Positions 36,423-45,973 are shown, counted from the stretch's first letter. The stretch is DNA of 64,000 bases from Atribacterota bacterium (GCA_028696495.1 JAQVGY010000001.1:31618-95617), one strand, 5' to 3'. Notes: generated by a model from the letters alone, not told the origin. Made by a program: numbers and translations.

Positions 36423-38198
36423 CTACTCCGCTTCCCCAATATTTCTGTTCTTAATATCTAAAAATATCTCATGATATCCATCTATAACAAAATCAGTTTC
36501 CAGTATGACTTTTAAGTTGTTTTCGGAATTATCCTTACCACTTCTAATTTTTGAGTCCGAACTGTTATCATCATTAAACAAAATGATTTCAACAATTATT
36601 TGATTATTTTTTTCTTTTTCTTTTAGATGTTTTTCAATCTCATCCCAGCCATTTAAGAGGTAGCGCTCTTCCTCTTGACTTATAGACTGCTCTCCGATAA
36701 TCTCTTTGGATAACCCCCCTCTGACCGTTAAAACTGCATTACCGGGAGCAATATTTTCAGGTAACTTTATTTGAACTGTTCTTTTCTCATCTGGCTGTCT
36801 GAAAGGAGTGACTATGATTTCTGCCTCAACTTCATCTCCGGGAAAATGGTTTTCAGTGTTCAATATTACTTTTTTAATATGAGCTTTGTTAATATTCTTT
36901 TTTATAGAAACATTTATTACTATCTCATTCAAATCTATCTTTTCATAAAAATTATAATATAATAAATCAAATATATTGTTCAAATCTCTGCTTATTTCGA
37001 CTGCTATATCATTTTCACTATAAAATATATTGTTATAATTTAAAACATCTCCGGTATCCGCATTTCTAAAACCCAGCTTGATATCCCCTGTCCCCTGCCC
37101 AATTCTATTGATGGTATTGTCAACAGTCTGGATTAAAAGAGCAGGTACTACACTTTCCACAATCTCCTTTTCTGGCACCACTTTTACCCCGGCATTATTC
37201 TCCAAATTACGGTCTAAATCAGATACACTTATCTTACAAGAGACTATGCTGGGAAATTTGTTTAACTTTGCCAGTATTCCTGCATTCCTATCCTGAATAA
37301 CTTCCCCGAGTAGAAGAAAGGGTGAGCCAATTTTAAAAGGCATAACGATACTGGGGAAGCTATGGTATATATAGACAGAAGTAAGTAGATATGATACATC
37401 ACCACGATGCATGAAGGGATGGCCTAATGCCAATACATATTTGTCCTGACAATAGGTGGCAGTTCCTATTCCCATTATATTTATATCACCGGTAGATAAC
37501 TGCACGCCAATAGCAGAGCCAGGTTGTACCTTTTTAATCTCCGTACCAATCTCTAATTCAGGCTTAATATCATGGTATCCTGATATATTTTGTATCACTG
37601 TGATACCATATTTTTTAAGTTTTTCTTTAATTAAACTATCAGCTCGACCATAAAATCCATTGATTATCAAGGGTGATTGAATATAGTGAAAATTAATATT
37701 TTTCTTCTCATTATTAACTATAGGGTTAAAGCTTACATTCTGATTACCCTCCCCTATATAATCTAAAAGAGTAAGCATTATATCAATAGGTGTTATCAGA
37801 CATAGATTATGTTCACTCAATTCCCAGGCATGTGATATTGCCCCTGCTAATTTTCCATTAAAATATACCGGGCTTCCGCTCATTCCAGCCGAAATTCCGC
37901 CATTGTTCTCAATTCTATCCCCACTCAACTTCACTAGTATATATGGGTAAGTAATGCCTGAACCATGAATAATATCGATTACCTCTACCCCAAATTCTTC
38001 TATTTTTGTTCCCTCAAAAACAGTTTTCCCTACCCCTTTCATCCCGGAATGAATATCATTAATTAAAATAAATTCTTCCTGGTTTGGTAAACTTGCATTT
38101 ACAGGAATACAACTAAGATAGAATATTACAATAATTGAAATACTGAATAGTAATCTAAATAAATATTCATGTAATTTATGTTCTTCAAAAGGCATCAT
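36423..38198 (-). CDS. SpoIVB-type (S55) serine peptidase domain protein, exported
   Basis: A 591-residue protein with an N-terminal hydrophobic signal/anchor (about 12-36). An S55 domain directly follows: the catalytic-serine motif GMSGSP (Ser107) precedes VYFNGKLAGAISHAWELSE, close to the SpoIVB motif. SpoIVB itself has a PDZ domain before the protease; here the protease part comes first, and the C-terminal half (GDVLNYNNIFYSE onward, then beta-rich segments and a charged region) is unlike SpoIVB. Such long versions occur in non-sporulating anaerobes. It sits between mreB and ispD. The substrate is unknown. Confidence 0.82.
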   Translation of the reverse strand: MMPFEEHKLHEYLFRLLFSISIIVIFYLSCIPVNASLPNQEEFILINDIHSGMKGVGKTVFEGTKIEEFGVEVIDIIHGSGITYPYILVKLSGDRIENNGGISAGMSGSPVYFNGKLAGAISHAWELSEHNLCLITPIDIMLTLLDYIGEGNQNVSFNPIVNNEKKNINFHYIQSPLIINGFYGRADSLIKEKLKKYGITVIQNISGYHDIKPELEIGTEIKKVQPGSAIGVQLSTGDINIMGIGTATYCQDKYVLALGHPFMHRGDVSYLLTSVYIYHSFPSIVMPFKIGSPFLLLGEVIQDRNAGILAKLNKFPSIVSCKISVSDLDRNLENNAGVKVVPEKEIVESVVPALLIQTVDNTINRIGQGTGDIKLGFRNADTGDVLNYNNIFYSENDIAVEISRDLNNIFDLLYYNFYEKIDLNEIVINVSIKKNINKAHIKKVILNTENHFPGDEVEAEIIVTPFRQPDEKRTVQIKLPENIAPGNAVLTVRGGLSKEIIGEQSISQEEERYLLNGWDEIEKHLKEKEKNNQIIVEIILFNDDNSSDSKIRSGKDNSENNLKVILETDFVIDGYHEIFLDIKNRNIGEAE

Positions 38199-38234
38199 AA
38201 TATCATTCTTTTTTAAATTTTATTGGCGGCTATT

Positions 38235-39260
38235 CTAACGGTGACTGCTGCTGATTAATCCCTGTTTTAGTAAATGAATCTGGTCCAATACCTTCCCAGC
38301 ACCTAAAGCAACACAAGAAATTGGATTTTCAGCAACATAAGCAGGTATTTTATTCACTTTAGTTAGCAGGACATCAAAATTTCTCAATAGAGAACCGCCT
38401 CCAGTAAGCACCATTCCCTTATCTGCTATATCGGCAGACAATTCCGGCGGGGTTCTTTCTAAAACCATTCTGATGGAATCTAAAATTGCTTCTAAACTTT
38501 TTGTTATTGCCTCCAGTACCTCTAATGACCCAACTTCTATTGATTTTGGCAAACCCGAAATGAGATCCCTACCCCTTACTTCTGCAAACATCTCATTTTC
38601 CGGTTCTATTGCTGTACCAATTTCAATCTTCAAACTCTCAGCAGATTTTTCTCCAATCATCAAATTATACTTGTTCTTCACATATTTTATTATATCTTCA
38701 TCAAAATTATTGCCAGCTATTCTCAATGATTCACTCTCCACAATTCCACCTAATGAGATAACGGCAATATCGGTTGTCCCTCCACCTATATCTACCACCA
38801 TGTTACCATAAGCTTCACTTATATCTAACCCCGCTCCAATAGCTGCAGCAATAGATTCTTCTACTAAAAATGCTTTCTTGGCTCCTGCTTGAATTGCTGC
38901 CTCTAAAGCAGCTCTCTTTTCAACTTCTGTACCCCCTGCCGGAACACATATGACCACCTGTGGTCGAAATAATCGGGAATTAGAAGATACTTTTTTAATA
39001 AAATAGGTCAACATTTTTTCGGTTACATCATAGTCAGCTATTACCCCTGCTTTCAGGGGTTCTAAAGCTATAATATTACCCGGGGTCTTTCCAAGCATTT
39101 CTTTGGCTTCTTTGCCCACAGCAAATACCTTACCAGTATCTCTATATATTGATACAACAGAAGGTTCTTGTAATACTATTCCTTTGCCCTTTTGGTAAAT
39201 CAATATACTGACTGTACCTAAATCAATTCCTAAACTCTTTTCCATTCCCAGCATAGGCAA
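38235..39260 (-). CDS. mreB: Rod-shape actin homologue MreB/Mbl
   Basis: MreB polymerises beneath the inner membrane and guides the elongasome. The 341-residue protein has the phosphate-1 motif GIDLGTVSILIY, GMVLTGGGSLLRN and the connecting VDIGGGTTDIAVISLGG (phosphate-2). The start is TTG (39260) or the ATG two codons on, after an AGGAGGT site. It lies alone between murA and the S55 gene; mreD, mrdA and rodA are 19 kb away at 57-60.5 kb. Confidence 0.93.
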   Translation of the reverse strand: MPMLGMEKSLGIDLGTVSILIYQKGKGIVLQEPSVVSIYRDTGKVFAVGKEAKEMLGKTPGNIIALEPLKAGVIADYDVTEKMLTYFIKKVSSNSRLFRPQVVICVPAGGTEVEKRAALEAAIQAGAKKAFLVEESIAAAIGAGLDISEAYGNMVVDIGGGTTDIAVISLGGIVESESLRIAGNNFDEDIIKYVKNKYNLMIGEKSAESLKIEIGTAIEPENEMFAEVRGRDLISGLPKSIEVGSLEVLEAITKSLEAILDSIRMVLERTPPELSADIADKGMVLTGGGSLLRNFDVLLTKVNKIPAYVAENPISCVALGAGKVLDQIHLLKQGLISSSHR

Positions 39261-39290
39261 TACTACCTCCTCATAATCTCAATTACTACT

Positions 39291-39323
39291 ATAGTTGATA
39301 TTACATAAAATCTAATCAACTAT
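39291..39323. repeat. 9-base inverted repeat upstream of mreB
   Basis: A perfect ATAGTTGAT/ATCAACTAT repeat with a 15-base loop lies in the 112-base gap between murA and mreB. No T-run follows on the minus strand, so it is not a clear terminator. It could be an operator or a stem in the mreB leader. Function unknown. Confidence 0.45.
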
Positions 39324-39372
39324 TAAGTATTTTACCATAAAAGATTTATTATTTGTCCTACTTAAATTATCT

Positions 39373-40647
39373 CTACTCTCTTTTTATCTTAGCCCCTAAA
39401 TTGCTTAATTTATCTTCTATCCTAACATAACCCCTGTCTATATGGTATATTCTACTTATTTCAGTTGTCCCTTCCGCTGCCAGACTGGCTAAAATTAATG
39501 CTGCACCACCTCTTAAATCAGATGCCATAACAGGAGCAGCACTAAGCTTTTTTACACCTTTGATAATACAGTTTCTTCCTTCAACTTTGATATCAGCTCC
39601 CATTCTTCTCAAATCTCCAGCATGAGCAAAGCGGCTTTCAAAAACGTTTTCGGTAATAATACTGGTACCATTTGCGATGGTCATTAATGCCATAAATTGT
39701 GCTTGTAAGTCAGTAGGGAATCCAGGAAAGGGCATGGTCTTTATGTCAACAGATTTTATGGCATCGGTGTTAGATATAATTATATTATCATCTTCTTTAA
39801 TCTCAACTTTGATACCGGCTTCTTCTAATTTGACTATACAGGATTTTAGATATGAGGGATTAACATTATCAATTTCTACTGTTCCTCCAGTAATTGCAGC
39901 TGCAACCATATAAGTTCCTGCTTCAATCCTATCTGGTATTATGCGGTATTTTACACCTTTCAGTCTTTTCACTCCTTCAATAGTGATAATATCACTACCC
40001 AGGCCATTAACTTTAGCCCCCATTTTATTCAAAAAATTGCCCAGTTCAATTACTTCCGGGTCTTTCGCTGCATTTTCAATCATAGTAATACCCTCAGCCA
40101 GTGAAGCAGCCATCATAATGTTCTCAGTGGCTCCAAGGCTGGGAAAATCAAAATAGATATCATTGCCTTTTAACCTCTTTACTTCTGCCTGAATATACCC
40201 TTTTTCAGTAATAATATCCGCTCCCAGTGCCCTAAACCCCTTTAAATGAAAGTCAACAGGTCTGGCTCCGATGGCACATCCCCCTGGAAGAGATATTTTA
40301 GCCTTATTTAGTCTGGCTAACAATGGCCCCATAACTAAAAAAGAGGCTCTCATTGTTTTTACCAATTCATATGGTGCTTCAAAATTATTGAAATCATCAG
40401 AATCTATATAAAGAGTATTATTCTCTTTCCATTCCACTTTAACTCCAAGTGTCTTTATAACCTCAATCATGCTGTATACATCTTTTAATTGTGGTACATT
40501 TTCTAAAATACATTTTTCACTGGTTAGAAGACAGGCAGCCATTATGGAAAGAGCAGAATTTTTTGCACCATCTATTACTACTGTGCCATGTAATGGTATA
40601 CCACCAGTAATTAGAAATCTTTCTGGGTTTTGCAATTCTTTCACCAA
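39373..40647 (-). CDS. murA: UDP-N-acetylglucosamine 1-carboxyvinyltransferase (MurA)
   Basis: MurA makes the first committed step of peptidoglycan synthesis. The 424-residue protein has GAKNSALSIMAA near the N-terminus and the catalytic loop GGCAIGARPVDFHLKG with Cys124 intact, the residue alkylated by fosfomycin. The PFPGFPTDLQAQFMAL segment is also present. The start is a TTG (40647); a TTG four codons on, after GGTG six bases upstream, is an alternative. It starts 4 bases after mtnA. Confidence 0.96.
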   Translation of the reverse strand: MVKELQNPERFLITGGIPLHGTVVIDGAKNSALSIMAACLLTSEKCILENVPQLKDVYSMIEVIKTLGVKVEWKENNTLYIDSDDFNNFEAPYELVKTMRASFLVMGPLLARLNKAKISLPGGCAIGARPVDFHLKGFRALGADIITEKGYIQAEVKRLKGNDIYFDFPSLGATENIMMAASLAEGITMIENAAKDPEVIELGNFLNKMGAKVNGLGSDIITIEGVKRLKGVKYRIIPDRIEAGTYMVAAAITGGTVEIDNVNPSYLKSCIVKLEEAGIKVEIKEDDNIIISNTDAIKSVDIKTMPFPGFPTDLQAQFMALMTIANGTSIITENVFESRFAHAGDLRRMGADIKVEGRNCIIKGVKKLSAAPVMASDLRGGAALILASLAAEGTTEISRIYHIDRGYVRIEDKLSNLGAKIKRE

Positions 40648-40651
40648 TCCT

Positions 40652-41698
40652 TTATCTTTTATTTTTCGTTAATAAAGTATTCAATGTTTTTATATAAGGA
40701 GGCTCCGCTATACCATATTCGGTAATAATAGCTGTAATATTTTCATTGGGAGTAATATCAAATGCCGGATTATAGACATTGATATGGTCTGGAGCAATTT
40801 TTTTACCCATGATTGAAGTAACTTCCAGAGGTTCTCTCTCCTCAATAGGAATACCTTTACCATCTTCAATATTAAAATCAATAGTTGAGGTCGGAGCAGC
40901 TACATAAAAGGGAATATTGTGGGTTTTGGCTAAGACAGAAATACTATAAGTACCAATTTTATTTGCTATGTCACCATTGGCAGCTATTCTATCGGCACCA
41001 AGAATAACTTTATCTATTTTTTTTTGATACATTAAGAATCCTGCCACAGAATCACATATCAGGGTAACAGGGATTTCTTCAATTTGAAGTTCCCAGGCAG
41101 TTAATCTGGCACCCTGTAAAACAGGACGGGTTTCATCTATATAAATTTTAATATTCTTCTTTTCTTTAAAGGCTGAGCGAATGACTCCCAGGGCAGTACC
41201 ATAGAAAACAGTAGCCAGTGAACCTGCATTGCAATGAGTTAAAATTCTATCCCCATCCTGGAAAAGAGTTGAACCATACTCCCCGATAAGGTAATTAGTC
41301 TTTATATCATCCTGGGCTAAGCTTTCTGCTTTAAGTAATATTTTTTTCTTCAACTCATCTACAGGTTCGTCTGAAGACACAACCCCCTTCCATATCTCTT
41401 CTAAAGCCCAAAATAAGTTTATGGCAGTAGGCCTGGAGGAAGACAGGGCAATTTTTGCTTTCTTTAATCTATTGAGAAAATCAGATTTGTTCTTTGTGTT
41501 AATACTATGCGCAGCAAGAGCCATTCCATATGCTGCAGCAACACCAATTGCCGGAGCGCCCCTAATCGCCATATTTTTAATAGCATCTATTACCTCATAA
41601 TATGTTGAGCAGGTTAACATTTCATATTTAGCGGGCAATTCTCTTTGGTCAATCATCAACACTTTATTATCTTTCCATTCAATAGTTCTGGCAATCAT
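40652..41698 (-). CDS. mtnA: Methylthioribose-1-phosphate isomerase
   Basis: MtnA converts 5-methylthioribose-1-phosphate to the ribulose form in methionine salvage. The 348-residue protein matches the eIF2B-like MtnA family: IRGAPAIGVAAAYGMALA, THCNAGSLATVFYGTALGVI with the catalytic Cys, ETRPVLQGARLTAWEL, LGADRIAANGDIANKIGTY with the catalytic Asp, and PTSTIDFNIEDGKGIPIEER. It lies downstream of a purine-nucleoside-type phosphorylase that could supply its substrate, in the same compact run of genes. Confidence 0.93.
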   Translation of the reverse strand: MIARTIEWKDNKVLMIDQRELPAKYEMLTCSTYYEVIDAIKNMAIRGAPAIGVAAAYGMALAAHSINTKNKSDFLNRLKKAKIALSSSRPTAINLFWALEEIWKGVVSSDEPVDELKKKILLKAESLAQDDIKTNYLIGEYGSTLFQDGDRILTHCNAGSLATVFYGTALGVIRSAFKEKKNIKIYIDETRPVLQGARLTAWELQIEEIPVTLICDSVAGFLMYQKKIDKVILGADRIAANGDIANKIGTYSISVLAKTHNIPFYVAAPTSTIDFNIEDGKGIPIEEREPLEVTSIMGKKIAPDHINVYNPAFDITPNENITAIITEYGIAEPPYIKTLNTLLTKNKR

Positions 41699-41749
41699 AA
41701 TACCAATATTCCTGTATTTTATATTTTATTGTCTTGATACCCTTTTACT

Positions 41750-42208
41750 TTATACAAAAATACTTAGCAGGCCAAGATTTGTTAGTGTAACAATTATCCC
41801 CGCACAGGCAACACCTGCTGCCATTGTTGAAAAAGCATACCAGAAGCGTATCCCAAACAAGAATGCGGCGACAGAACCTGTCCATATCCCTGTTCCGGGA
41901 AGGGGAATGGCAATAAAGAAAAATAAAAAGATAGCCCCGTATTTTTCATATTTTTTTTCATATTTTCCGGTCCTTCTGAACAACCAGGAAAAAAACATTT
42001 CAAATATAAGCCATCTTCTAAGAAATTCAGAAAATGGTTTTAAATATTTCAATAAAAACAAAGCGGGGATAATATTTCCCAATACTGCAACGATATAAGT
42101 TGGCAAAACCGGTAAATTATAAAAACTTAAACCAACAGGTATCGCTCCTCTTAATTCTGTTACAGGCAGAGCTGCTAAAAAAGCGATTTTAATTAAATTA
42201 TTTAACAA
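41750..42208 (-). CDS. Small multidrug-export-type membrane protein (COG2426)
   Basis: A 152-residue protein with four to five hydrophobic segments and the family signature PVTELRGAIPVGL near the start, then GTGIWTGSVAAFLFGI and FFIAIPLPG. This is the Sm_multidrug_ex / COG2426 family, whose real substrate is uncertain. Its ATG overlaps the end of the phosphorylase gene by 11 bases, suggesting coupled translation. Confidence 0.85.
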   Translation of the reverse strand: MLNNLIKIAFLAALPVTELRGAIPVGLSFYNLPVLPTYIVAVLGNIIPALFLLKYLKPFSEFLRRWLIFEMFFSWLFRRTGKYEKKYEKYGAIFLFFFIAIPLPGTGIWTGSVAAFLFGIRFWYAFSTMAAGVACAGIIVTLTNLGLLSIFV

Positions 42209-43028
42209 TATTTTTTATTACCTTTTTTACTAAACCAGTCATTATCGGTTCTGACTGTAAAGCTGCATTCAATATCTCCTGGAAGTGTACCTTCTCTACC
42301 ACACCGTCAATTGCTAAATCTGTTATACAGGAGATACCCAGCACCCTCATTCCCATATGATTTGCAACAATTACTTCAGGAACTGTGGACATTCCTACTG
42401 CATCTGCACCGATTGTAATAAGCATCCTATATTCAGCAGGTGTTTCCAGCATTGGCCCTGTTAACCCAACATAAACTCCTCTGTGTAATTTTATCCCTTC
42501 CTCAAGAGCAGTTTTCTCTGTAATAGAGATGAGTTCTTTATCATATGCCTGTGACATATCCGGAAAACGTGGTCCCATCTTTTCATCATTTGGACCAATT
42601 AGAGGATTATCTCCCATTAAATTAATATGGTCATAGATTAACATCAAATCTCCCCTTTGAAAATTACGGTTCATGCCCCCAGCGGCATTTGAAATAATAA
42701 TTATACTGGCCCCCAGTTCTTTCATCACCCTTATAGGGAAGGTTATCTCTTTCATTGTATAGCCTTCATAACGGTGGAACCTTCCTTGCATGGCAACTAC
42801 AAACTTATCCTGTAATTTGCCCAGAACCAGATTTCCGCTATGCCCGTGAACAGTAGAAATCGGGAAATTTTTTATTTTGTCATAAGGTATTACCACACTA
42901 TTTTCGATATCTTCAGCTAACCTGCCCAATCCAGTACCCAGTATAATGGCCAGGTCAGGCTTGATATCTGTGTATTCTCTGATTGATTGAATACTCTCTT
43001 TAATATTTTCCTTCAATGTATCATCCAT
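42198..43028 (-). CDS. Purine-nucleoside/5'-methylthioadenosine phosphorylase family protein
   Basis: A 276-residue trimeric PNP-family enzyme: GTGLGRLAEDI, STVHGHSGNLVLG, SNAAGGMNRNFQRGDLM and GADAVGMSTVPEVIVANH. It keeps Glu195 (in GPMLETPAEY), the base-binding acid of 6-oxopurine PNPs. The usual Asn of the SCITN motif, however, is Asp237 (SCITDLA), the residue found in 5'-methylthioadenosine phosphorylases, which take 6-aminopurines. With mtnA two genes downstream, MTA or adenosine may be a substrate. The fold is certain; the specificity is inferred. Confidence 0.88.
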   Translation of the reverse strand: MDDTLKENIKESIQSIREYTDIKPDLAIILGTGLGRLAEDIENSVVIPYDKIKNFPISTVHGHSGNLVLGKLQDKFVVAMQGRFHRYEGYTMKEITFPIRVMKELGASIIIISNAAGGMNRNFQRGDLMLIYDHINLMGDNPLIGPNDEKMGPRFPDMSQAYDKELISITEKTALEEGIKLHRGVYVGLTGPMLETPAEYRMLITIGADAVGMSTVPEVIVANHMGMRVLGISCITDLAIDGVVEKVHFQEILNAALQSEPIMTGLVKKVIKNIVK

Positions 43029-43084
43029 TAGTCCCTCCCATATTCTGTTTTAATTCTCATACTTTTTTATATTAAACTACTCCA

Positions 43085-44011
43085 CTAAACTCTGGGAAAA
43101 GCTTTATAATATTCTTTTTTAATCCATTTTCTACTAACATGGGTATACATCTGTGTAGTAGAAATATCTGAATGGCCTAACATTTCCTGCACCGTTCTTA
43201 AGTCTGCTCCATTTTCAATTAAATGGGTTGCCAGAGTATGCCTTAAGGTATGTGGTGTTACATTCTTCTTAAGTCCGGATTTACTGGCATAATTTTTAAT
43301 TATATAAAAAATAGCCTGCCGGGTTATGGGTTGACCATGGTTATTTAAAAATAGCTTATTAGAATCCTCTTTTTTTATTAATTTTGGTCTGATATATTGT
43401 AGATAGTCCACTAAAACTCTGTGAGACCTATCATTAAAAGGTATCCACCTTTCTTTGTTACCCTTGCCAGTACATTTTAATAATTGATGGTCTAAATTAA
43501 TATCATTTCTTTTTAGACTTATTAATTCAGTAACTCTCATTCCAGTTGCATAAAAAAGCTCAATTATAGCCTGGTCTCTCTTTCCCAATATACCGATAAA
43601 ATTTTTTTCAGCTAATAGTCTGTTTAATTCTTTCATATTTAATGTTTCGGGTAATTTCTTTTTCAATCTGGGAAATTCGATAAACCTGGTTAAATCATTC
43701 TTGATATACCCTTCAGTAAATAAAAAACGGTAAAACATTTTTAAAGCTACTAAGTTACGGAAAATGGAGTTAACGGCTAATTTAATCTGGTTTAAATAAT
43801 GATAATATTGGGATATTGCCTCTCGGTCTACGTCTTTTAATGGCAGCCGATTCTTAATTACTATGAATTCGTAGTATTTTAATAAATCATAGCGATAAGA
43901 AATAATAGTATTTGCTGATAACCCTCTTTCCAGTGATAGATATTCCAGGAAATTTTCTATTAAATCCTTTTCTCTCTCATTTTTTCCATTGGTATCATCT
44001 TGAATATTCAT
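43085..44011 (-). CDS. xerD: Tyrosine recombinase XerD-type
   Basis: This protein is a Xer-type site-specific recombinase that resolves chromosome dimers at dif. The 308-residue protein has a SAM-like core-binding domain (SLERGLSANTIISYRYDL) and a complete catalytic set: Arg159, Lys183, His254, Arg257 (HTLRHTLATHL), His280 and Tyr289 in the LGHSDISTTQMYTHV motif. No adjacent attachment sites or mobile genes are seen, so it is the housekeeping type. It lies 23 bases downstream of the DUF3048-fusion gene. Confidence 0.9.
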   Translation of the reverse strand: MNIQDDTNGKNEREKDLIENFLEYLSLERGLSANTIISYRYDLLKYYEFIVIKNRLPLKDVDREAISQYYHYLNQIKLAVNSIFRNLVALKMFYRFLFTEGYIKNDLTRFIEFPRLKKKLPETLNMKELNRLLAEKNFIGILGKRDQAIIELFYATGMRVTELISLKRNDINLDHQLLKCTGKGNKERWIPFNDRSHRVLVDYLQYIRPKLIKKEDSNKLFLNNHGQPITRQAIFYIIKNYASKSGLKKNVTPHTLRHTLATHLIENGADLRTVQEMLGHSDISTTQMYTHVSRKWIKKEYYKAFPRV

Positions 44012-44034
44012 AGGGCATTGTTAAATTTTTAAAA

Positions 44035-45519
44035 TTAATAATTAATTTCCGTATCTGGATGTACCACCTGTATCCAAACATTTCCAGGCTGTATTGCCAG
44101 TCTATTCCCATCCTTATTAAAAAAATAGGTTTTAGATTCTAAAGCTTCTTTAGACCAGGTAATCTCTTCTGATTTACCATTATAGATGATTAGTCCGGCT
44201 CCTTTGCCAATAAAATCGATTGCCAGTCTACCTTCAGTATCCAATATCTTTTTATCACTGGCTTGAATAATAATATTTTTTACCTGTAGTTGCCTTCCTG
44301 TTTCAGCATCAATATGGGGATTTCCATTCAAAAAACGAACATATCTTTGAATTTCAGGCATATATTGATAGCTAACCTCATAGTTGACATTATATTTTAT
44401 ATTTATCTTATTAATTTCCTTTCCAGTAAGAACCTCATTGGAATCAATTTCAAATTGATAATCATCTTTATTAACCATTTCAATATAGCCCAACCTCCTC
44501 GCCTCATCTCTTAATCTTTCAGTTGAGGTATAAAGGTTATGCGGTGGCTTGCGATCTGATGTTCTCCAGAAAGGTTGAAAGTGAACTAATTCGTTTATAT
44601 CATCTATTCTTTCTTCTTTAATAAAGATTGCTGCATCCGGGCTTTCTCCGGCATGCACATAGATGGCATTGTGTTCTAATGTTTTGGTAATAAAATATGG
44701 TCTGGCACTGCGAACGGGGCCAACCTTGTCTGCCTCTTGTGTGGCAAAAATAGCCAAAAAGCGGGTGATTCCACCTTCTGCCAGTACCTCGTATACAACA
44801 TTTGCTTTTTCCAATCCACTTTGTGGTCGAGAATCTCGGGCATTGTCTATCATTATAGCCAGAGGCCTTTTGCCAAATGGTGACTCTTTTTCCGCCTGCC
44901 TTGGTAGTGTACTCAGCTCACCAGGGGTTACAACTGTACCATAAGTGGATTCGGTGCGCTCTCTTCCTTCCATCCCTAACCTTGCTTGAATTTCATATTC
45001 CCCTTTTTCTAATACTTCCCCCTCAATTTCCCTTCTACTGGCAATACTGGGACTTAATTCTCTGGTTGCAACCTGTACATCGCTTCGTATTGACACCTCT
45101 TCTTTAACCGGTGCCATATCTACTGTAGCTGGAATATCAATTTCCGGCATTTTTACCTCAACCCTGGGGCCGCTTTCCAGCTGTACCTCTTCTTTTTCTA
45201 CCTTTGGCTGAGTCTCAATTTCCTGTGTTTTTGCTGGCTCAGGCAAGGCAGGTTCCACCCTTGGTCTTACACTTACCTCTGCTATCGGTTCTTCTCTGAC
45301 AATTTCAGGTCTAACAGTAGTTGGTTTTTGAACAGAAGGCAGCTCAACGAGAGTAACCATAATTAGTTCTTCAATTTCAGGGATATTTATAAAATCAAAA
45401 GAGATTAAATTATTAAAAAATAGAATAAATATTATATTTAAAATTAGGGAAATTAAAAATGAACGACCTAAAAAACTTTTTGAACGAATTTTTCTTCTTT
45501 TTGCTCTATATCCTGCCAT
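44035..45519 (-). CDS. TonB-like N-terminus fused to a DUF3048 (YerB) domain
   Basis: A 494-residue protein. It has a basic start, one membrane helix (about 19-41, with Ser24-x3-Asn28 where TonB has Ser-x3-His), then VTLVEL (55-60), as at the end of TonB transmembrane regions. A Pro/Glu/Val-rich periplasmic linker covers about 61-205. The rest (from about 213: RPLAIMIDNARDSRPQSGLE, then GGITRFLAIFA, VGPVRSARPYF, KPPHNLYTS) is a complete DUF3048 domain, as in YerB. DUF3048 proteins are normally lipoproteins or secreted, of unknown function. It is the gene directly after exbB and exbD, where tonB would be. An ExbBD-driven envelope role is inferred. Confidence 0.85.
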   Translation of the reverse strand: MAGYRAKRRKIRSKSFLGRSFLISLILNIIFILFFNNLISFDFINIPEIEELIMVTLVELPSVQKPTTVRPEIVREEPIAEVSVRPRVEPALPEPAKTQEIETQPKVEKEEVQLESGPRVEVKMPEIDIPATVDMAPVKEEVSIRSDVQVATRELSPSIASRREIEGEVLEKGEYEIQARLGMEGRERTESTYGTVVTPGELSTLPRQAEKESPFGKRPLAIMIDNARDSRPQSGLEKANVVYEVLAEGGITRFLAIFATQEADKVGPVRSARPYFITKTLEHNAIYVHAGESPDAAIFIKEERIDDINELVHFQPFWRTSDRKPPHNLYTSTERLRDEARRLGYIEMVNKDDYQFEIDSNEVLTGKEINKINIKYNVNYEVSYQYMPEIQRYVRFLNGNPHIDAETGRQLQVKNIIIQASDKKILDTEGRLAIDFIGKGAGLIIYNGKSEEITWSKEALESKTYFFNKDGNRLAIQPGNVWIQVVHPDTEINY

Positions 45520-45559
45520 TATTTTTCTTACTCACTTTTATTTAGTAATCTTTACTTCT

Positions 45560-45973
45560 TTAAGGGCTCTCATCTCTCGGCTTAGTGGCTATGGCAATCC
45601 TCTCTATCCCGCTTTTTTTGATAAGATCCATAACTCTAACTACTTTACCATGGGTAACATTTTGATCGGCTTCTAAAACAACTAAAGGATTAGGATTATC
45701 CTTAGTCTCATCTCTCAGCTTTTCAGTTAAATAATTTGGATCAACCAGGTGATTATTGAGATAGAGCACATTATTTTCAGTTATAGTTACTACCACATTC
45801 CTCTTTTCACTTACAGCAGCAAAATCTCCACTGGGTAAATCAACTTTTACACCACTTTCCACATTTATAAAGGTAGTAGTCAGCATAAAAAAAATAAGCA
45901 ACTGAAATACTACATCGATTAATGGAGTTAAGTCGAATTTAAGAGTTTTACTATTGGGCTGATAAAATTTCAT
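45560..45973 (-). CDS. exbD: ExbD/TolR-type energy-transducing protein
   Basis: This subunit works with ExbB to use the proton gradient to drive TonB- or TolA-like partners. The 137-residue protein has one membrane helix with the essential Asp20 in LTPLIDVVFQLLIFFMLTTTF (shown here only to TTT; the helix is at about 15-36). A periplasmic domain of about 100 residues follows (VVLEADQNVTHGKVVRVMDLI). Its start overlaps the end of exbB by 23 bases. Confidence 0.93.
   Translation of the reverse strand: MKFYQPNSKTLKFDLTPLIDVVFQLLIFFMLTTTFINVESGVKVDLPSGDFAAVSEKRNVVVTITENNVLYLNNHLVDPNYLTEKLRDETKDNPNPLVVLEADQNVTHGKVVRVMDLIKKSGIERIAIATKPRDESP

Noticed and set aside
43085..44011. The tyrosine recombinase as sign of an integrated element
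   Set aside because: There are no flanking repeats, tRNA target or mobile genes; size and motifs fit the housekeeping XerD.
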